A program made the translations under genes and the position numbers. A stretch of DNA of 64,000 bases from Pelecanus crispus (lineage: Eukaryota; Chordata; Aves; Pelecaniformes; Pelecanidae), in NCBI RefSeq assembly GCF_030463565.1, contig NC_134643.1, positions 121,313,809 through 121,377,808 of the forward strand, read 5' to 3'. This document shows, in pieces, positions 59,401 to 64,000 of the stretch; positions within the stretch are counted from its first letter, which is position 1, and the number at the start of each line of letters is the position of its first letter. The notes beneath the pieces are model-generated. The model saw only the letters and a program-made list of their open reading frames with translations. It did not search any database and was not told the DNA's origin.

Positions 59401-60299
59401 GTATAAAATGGAAGAGGGAAAGGCCTCAGCAAATCTGATGCTTTTATGTTGGAATGGAACAGGGCTCACATTGTGAGGCAGAAAATGGTATGTGAAGGAT
59501 CATTAAGATGAGAGGATCTGTATCTCTGCAGAAGACCATTGCCAATGAGGTGAAAGTACCTGGAGCACTGAGGGAGAACAACTCCTCTGATCCTGATCAT
59601 GTTATTCTTCATTAATTAGACTGAAGAGTTTAGGGATGTGAATGTGGATGAGGGTTAAAAATTCCTTAGGAAGTGTCTGGAATGTGAGTCCCATGGGGAA
59701 GGAAAGGAGAGACTTGTAGAAGTAAGGTTGATACTTAACTGGATGAAAAACTCCTCAGAGAAGGTATTTGGTAGAAGAAGAGAAAAGGTAACCAACCAGC
59801 AAAGACAATGTGTCTAAGAGGTCAGAAAATGTAAGGGGTAAATGAGACTCAATAAAAGTCAATCCAAATTAGGCTTTTCAAAAAATAGAATAAAAAAGGT
59901 GCTACAGGCATACAAATAATACAGAACAGCAAGGGAAGAGGCATGCTAGGCTGTGACTATGAGTCTAAGAAAGGTGGTTAGCCCTCCTCTTCTTTGAATT
60001 TAAGTAACAACAAGGATATAGAAGGAGAGCACGACAGAATTACAAAACTGTACCCGAGGTAGATAAAAAACTCCAAATCTTTATGAGCACAAACTGAAGA
60101 AAGACAGTAATTTCCACTGAAGGAAATTCAGCATGTGCAGTTCCAAACCTGGTAGCAAGGACTGTTGGCATATGTGTCAAATCAGGAGTGATACTGTGTG
60201 TCTGGAGAACAGTAAAACTAAGGGGGATGAGTGCAGAGGTAGAAAACCCTGTGCACAACTAGAAACCCCTTAGTCAGGATCTAATAGTATAAGATTATT
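53447..60299. other. Intergenic DNA, no gene recognised
   Basis: Non-coding by inspection: only short frames without domains. It contains a G24 run at 57859-57882 (listed separately). From about 59.4 kb it becomes A/G-rich and may include more of the old CR1 that is clearer after 60.3 kb. Confidence 0.6.
57859..57882 (+). repeat. G24 homopolymer
   Basis: Twenty-four uninterrupted G residues between 'gcatattt' and 'cacggcatt'. Such runs can fold into G-quadruplexes and are also a common place for assembly or length errors. Confidence 0.9.
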
Positions 60300-61310
60300 T
60301 AAAATCCATTACAAAAAAAAGAATAAATACCTAGAAGTAAAAGGAAAGTTAAATAAAATGCAGCATGGACTTAGCAAAAAGAGATTTGGGTTTTGTTTGG
60401 TAACATTTTCTAGAAAATAAAAGTTGAGAAAAATCTAATCCATTTGGACCTTATTAAAGCATCTGATACAGCAGTGGGAAATTAACAGAGACACTGAAGG
60501 GATGAAGGAGAGTAAAAATAATGTAATGTGGATGAAGAAACTATGAGTGAGTAACGCAACAAAAGGGTATATTGGAAGGAGAACTATCATGTTCCTCTTT
60601 CTAGACATTGATTTCTGCTACTGTTGGAGACAAGAATTTCTCTGGGGTCTCATCTTATTACCCTCAGGGATCTAGCAATAAAGGAAGAACTGCAGCAAGA
60701 AAATTTGCATTAGACACCCAGCTGGTCAATGTACTGTCAATGGTTAAGTCCCACAGTGCAGGAAAGCTGGTGATCTTGAGGCTTGGAATAATAGAAGTGC
60801 AATGCATTTAATGTATTCAAGGAAGGTATTTGCTTGGTTTTGTGATCATTTACCCCATGCTATGATAACCTGCAATAGGTATATTCTGTGTGCTCAGCAG
60901 TGGTGAGGCTTCCTCTGGGATTCTTTGTCCAGTTTTGGGCATCAAACTTAAAGAAAGAGGTGGAGCAGCCAAAAACAACCAGAGGTAAACAAGTATGGGG
61001 AGAAATTTAACAAGCATGCCAGTGAGGAAAGAATTAGAGATGATTAAGCTAAGCAAAAGAGGTTCAAGAGGTCAGATAGTAATGGTCCTGAAATATAGAA
61101 AAGGCTTCCTGCTTTACAGGAAAGTAGTAGGCTGTTTTCTATGCCTGCCGCTGATGGGACAAGAAATAATGGAGCAGCTGTAGCCTACAGTGGGGAGATT
61201 CAGTTTAAGCTTCATGCAAACCTTTTTTAATGAAAATTATAATTAAGTACTGGGATAGATTGCTAAGGACACTGCAGAGTAGCCACCTCTGGAAGTTTTT
61301 ATTGCACAAA
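60300..61310 (+). mobile_element. Ancient, decayed CR1-type LINE
   Basis: The plus strand keeps scattered CR1 ORF2 landmarks in the right order: 'cagcatggacttagcaaa' (QHG region, about 60361), 'catttggaccttattaaagc' (motif A region, about 60441), 'aaatttgcattagacacc' (FADD-like motif C region, about 60700), 'tttgtccagttttgggcatc' (about 60927), and the late 'cctctggaagttttta' (about 61287). Many stops and frame changes are present. It is much older than the other CR1 copies and has lost its 3'-terminal repeat. Confidence 0.62.
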
Positions 61311-63681
61311 TGTCTCTCAGGAATAATTTTGGCGTACTTATTCACTGAGAAGAGCAATGGAGTAGTTAATAGATACCACCTTTTCTAGAGTGAACTCCAC
61401 TCACACTGTCTTCTCCTATTTGTCCTCTTTGGCCCCACATGGACCACCTCCCACTCATGAAAGAAAGTGATGATGCTGATGTGACTCTTGATGGTACCCA
61501 GGTAAACTACTTAGCATCAGCCTTCTCCTTATTTCTCGAGCAACACATATTTAGGACGGCCAATGGCCTACATCCCTTACGTGTCGGTTCCTTGCTGAGA
61601 TTTTGCAGGAAAGTATTGTGGCCACCAGCTCCACGGGGCAGTGGGAGTGGGGAGGCAGCATGGTTAGTAAGGGGCCAGGTTGCTTTGCTTCCCAGGTGTT
61701 TATCCATGGTAGAGTGGCAGGCAAAGTCCAAGGGCTAGAAGCATCCAAAATGCAGACCAGAGGTGGGCACTGGTTGAGGGGCTCAGTTCAGGTGCTCAAC
61801 CCTGCTCTGCAAGGCAAGACTGGGGTAGTGGACATGCCTGTGTCAGGACTGTAGGTACTGGCCAGGACCTTCACAGGGCTGGAGTTACCCAGCACTGTCC
61901 TTTTTCCAGCTCAGCAGGTAAGGAGAGCTGTCCATCATGCCTCATGCTCAGAAAGCCCTCTGTATCCGCTGTGTGGGGTCAGAGTGTGACCCCTGGTGAA
62001 GGGCTTAAATCCCAGACAAGCCTGCTGTTTCATTAAGCACAAAGATACCCTGAGTACAGGAGGCGGAGAGAAGAGACAGTACCTCCAAGCACAACCGTCC
62101 ACTGGACCTGGTCTCCTGCTGTTCTGTAGGCACCTGCCCCTGACAGTGGCAGCAGCAGATCTCCATACACCTCCAGGCTGACACAGTAAAGCCATTCTTA
62201 CATTTCAGCACTGAGCCTTCCTGGCTGTGAGGCCTGAGATATGGCCTCTCCTAATCTCTCCCTGCTCCATTTTCTACTATTCTTCACTAGTCATTTTTGA
62301 GAGTTGAACAGAAAGCAAGCAGCTTACAGATAAACTCTCACATATCAGCACCATGTATATTCAAAACCATGGGGGAGTACACCACCTATTCAGGACTGCA
62401 CCCTAAAGAGACAGACAAATCCATTACGTGCAGCTGAACTTACTGGATTTGCAGATGTGTGATAACCTCATGTGTCAGATGATTCATTCTCATATAAAAT
62501 TGCAAAACAGGAGCTCACATAGACTCAGGCTCTGTTACAGCTCTGCCTTGCCTGCACAAAACAGCTCCTGAAACTCCAGCACTGATGCCACCCATGTGCT
62601 TACCACCTCGCTGTCTAGCTCTAATGGGAGCAGTGCCTAGTAATGCAGGTGGCAGCTCTCCCCGCTGGACCTCCACAACAGTTGCAGCAACAGTGGGAGA
62701 ATTTCAGAAGAGGCTCATTATAAATGAAAGCCCAGTTGCTCAATCATGGAGCGCTGATTGAAATGTTGAACCTTCACTCATCTCAGTTAAACGACCATTG
62801 CTCTCCTCTGACCTGCAAGTTGTGCATTCATTTACACAGCACAGAGGGCACCAGGTGGACCTGGAAAGGCTCTACATCCATTTTACATTGCAAAAATGCG
62901 TCCAAGTGCTCAAAGTGCAGGGCTAAGGGGAACAACCCAGACACTCTTCGTTTCATTTATGGAGGCAATACTGCCTATTTCCCAAATAATTTCTCTTGTC
63001 TGTAAGCATGAAAATGAGTTCTAAATTTCAGGATACAATATTTGAAAGTTTATTGCTTTAAGCAGTTGGTTTGTGCTTGGATACACACCCTTAGATGAGA
63101 CCCTCTGCTCAGACTACTCGGGGTTTATTTAATGCACAAATCTGGGGGAGGCCAGCTCTGTTTAAAATGGAAGATTTCATTTCAGCTCTCTTGAAGATAC
63201 AGTATATGGGTGAGATACAATTTAAAGGAAATGGCTGGATGTACATGGGAGATGCTTGAAAGGGAATATGTATATGTTATAATAAGGTGAGCTGCTTGCA
63301 GCATATATAGGATCTCTAAGGCAGATTTTCAAAAACTTCAGGGTCCCACTCACAGTCTGTTGGAGCTGTGTTCCTGTTAGTCCTGTGGATAGTTTTGGAA
63401 GTCTTCTTACAGCCCTCTTGTATCTTCTTTGTTTGTACAACTCGATCAGTGTGTGCTTTACCAGGAACAGATTATACTCTCTGATGTAGCAGTAGTGTTC
63501 AATGTACACAGGGCTTTTACAGAGATGTCATGCTTATCTCACTTTCCACTGAGGCTTGCCTCAGACCTGTAGGTGAATACTGTGTGAGTCACTCCATGTT
63601 TTGACAGCAGAGATAAATACAGTGCACCGGTACACACACATGTATTTTTCTGAGTAAGAGCTTGTACCTACCTTTTAGAGA
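61311..63681. other. Intergenic DNA, no gene recognised
   Basis: Moderately GC-rich at 61.4-62.2 kb, AT-rich after. Overlapping short frames occur on both strands at 61.4-62.2 kb but show no domain, and I regard them as chance. Confidence 0.6.
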
Positions 63682-63850
63682 GATCATAGAATCATAGAAT
63701 CATAGAATCGTTTAGGGTGGAAAAGACCTTTAAGATCATCCAGTCCAACCATTAACCTACACTACCAAGTCTACTCTAAGCCAGTCAAGGGTAGACTAGA
63801 CTAAACCATGTCCCGAAGTGCCACATCTACCCGCTTTTTGAACACTAGGC
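63682..63850 (-). mobile_element. CR1 LINE 3' tail, young subfamily
   Basis: The plus-strand left edge has three 'atcatagaa'-type units, the CR1 3'-terminal repeat in inverted sense. The body matches the copy at 35561-35712 in opposite orientation, including the insert around 'gccagtcaagggtagact' and the end of ORF2. Only about 170 bp are retained. Confidence 0.92.
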
Positions 63851-64000
63851 GGGTAACTATTGTAGACTTTGTTATAAACCCTGGTGTTCTAGCTATGAGT
63901 TCTGTGTAGGATACTCACAAAGTGCCGCTAACAACAGGTTTTCTCCTCCACTCTCTTCTCCCCAAAAAAGAGACTGGACTGGAGTATAAACATTAATGAA

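Noticed and set aside
50650..64000. A second claudin next to the first
   Set aside because: No other W-GLW-C-C signature was seen on either strand. The sister gene, if present, must lie outside the window.
1..64000. tRNA, rRNA or CRISPR features
   Set aside because: No cloverleaf-like tRNA with A and B boxes, no rRNA segment and no spaced direct repeats were noticed. The PBS sequences only mirror a tRNA 3' end.

Overview
The window looks like bird nuclear DNA: a mostly AT-rich, gene-poor interval with CR1 LINE copies (the hallmark avian retroposon), LTR retroelements and one single-exon vertebrate claudin. There is no sign of bacterial or organellar content: no operons, rRNA, CRISPR or recognisable tRNA gene. 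The only intact host gene I can support is a claudin of the CLDN8/CLDN17 type on the minus strand (52476-53144). In mammals these single-exon claudins lie in a sparse interval beside GRIK1; no GRIK1 exon and no second claudin was recognised here.

Layout. 1-35 kb is non-coding, with CR1 pieces at about 4.14-4.45, 12.65-12.77, 13.41-14.93 (1.5 kb, reverse transcriptase still largely readable) and a very old relic near 31.1 kb. A CR1 tail at 35.56-35.71 kb is followed by a 945-bp rearranged mini-provirus (35797-36741) with a 5-bp target-site duplication, then a GC-rich, CpG-dense block (about 37.44-38.06 kb) with a YY1-like motif. An 8.4-kb endogenous retrovirus on the minus strand (42213-50644) has both LTRs and its own 5-bp duplication. 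The claudin follows at 52.5-53.1 kb. The rest is non-coding, with an old CR1 at about 60.3-61.3 kb, a G24 run at 57.86 kb and a young CR1 tail at 63.68-63.85 kb.

The retroviral elements are the most interesting part. Read on the minus strand, the large element is 5' LTR, PBS, gag, start of protease, then an inverted block (LTR, 3' UTR, integrase, RNase H), then RT, RNase H, integrase, 3' UTR and 3' LTR. It therefore forms a foldback of about 2 kb around the RT region. The mini-provirus also carries an inverted RT piece, joined exactly at the 3' end of the primer-binding site through a 7-nt shared sequence. Two separate insertions with inverted pol DNA, both inside intact target duplications, suggest rearrangement during reverse transcription, although a nested insertion followed by deletion remains possible for the large copy. 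Other notable points are a Gag with a strongly hydrophobic, apparently multi-span N-terminus, an in-frame amber codon between gag and pro, a PBS resembling tRNA-Lys(CUU), and no recognisable env. All viral reading frames are broken; they are described here only as they stand.
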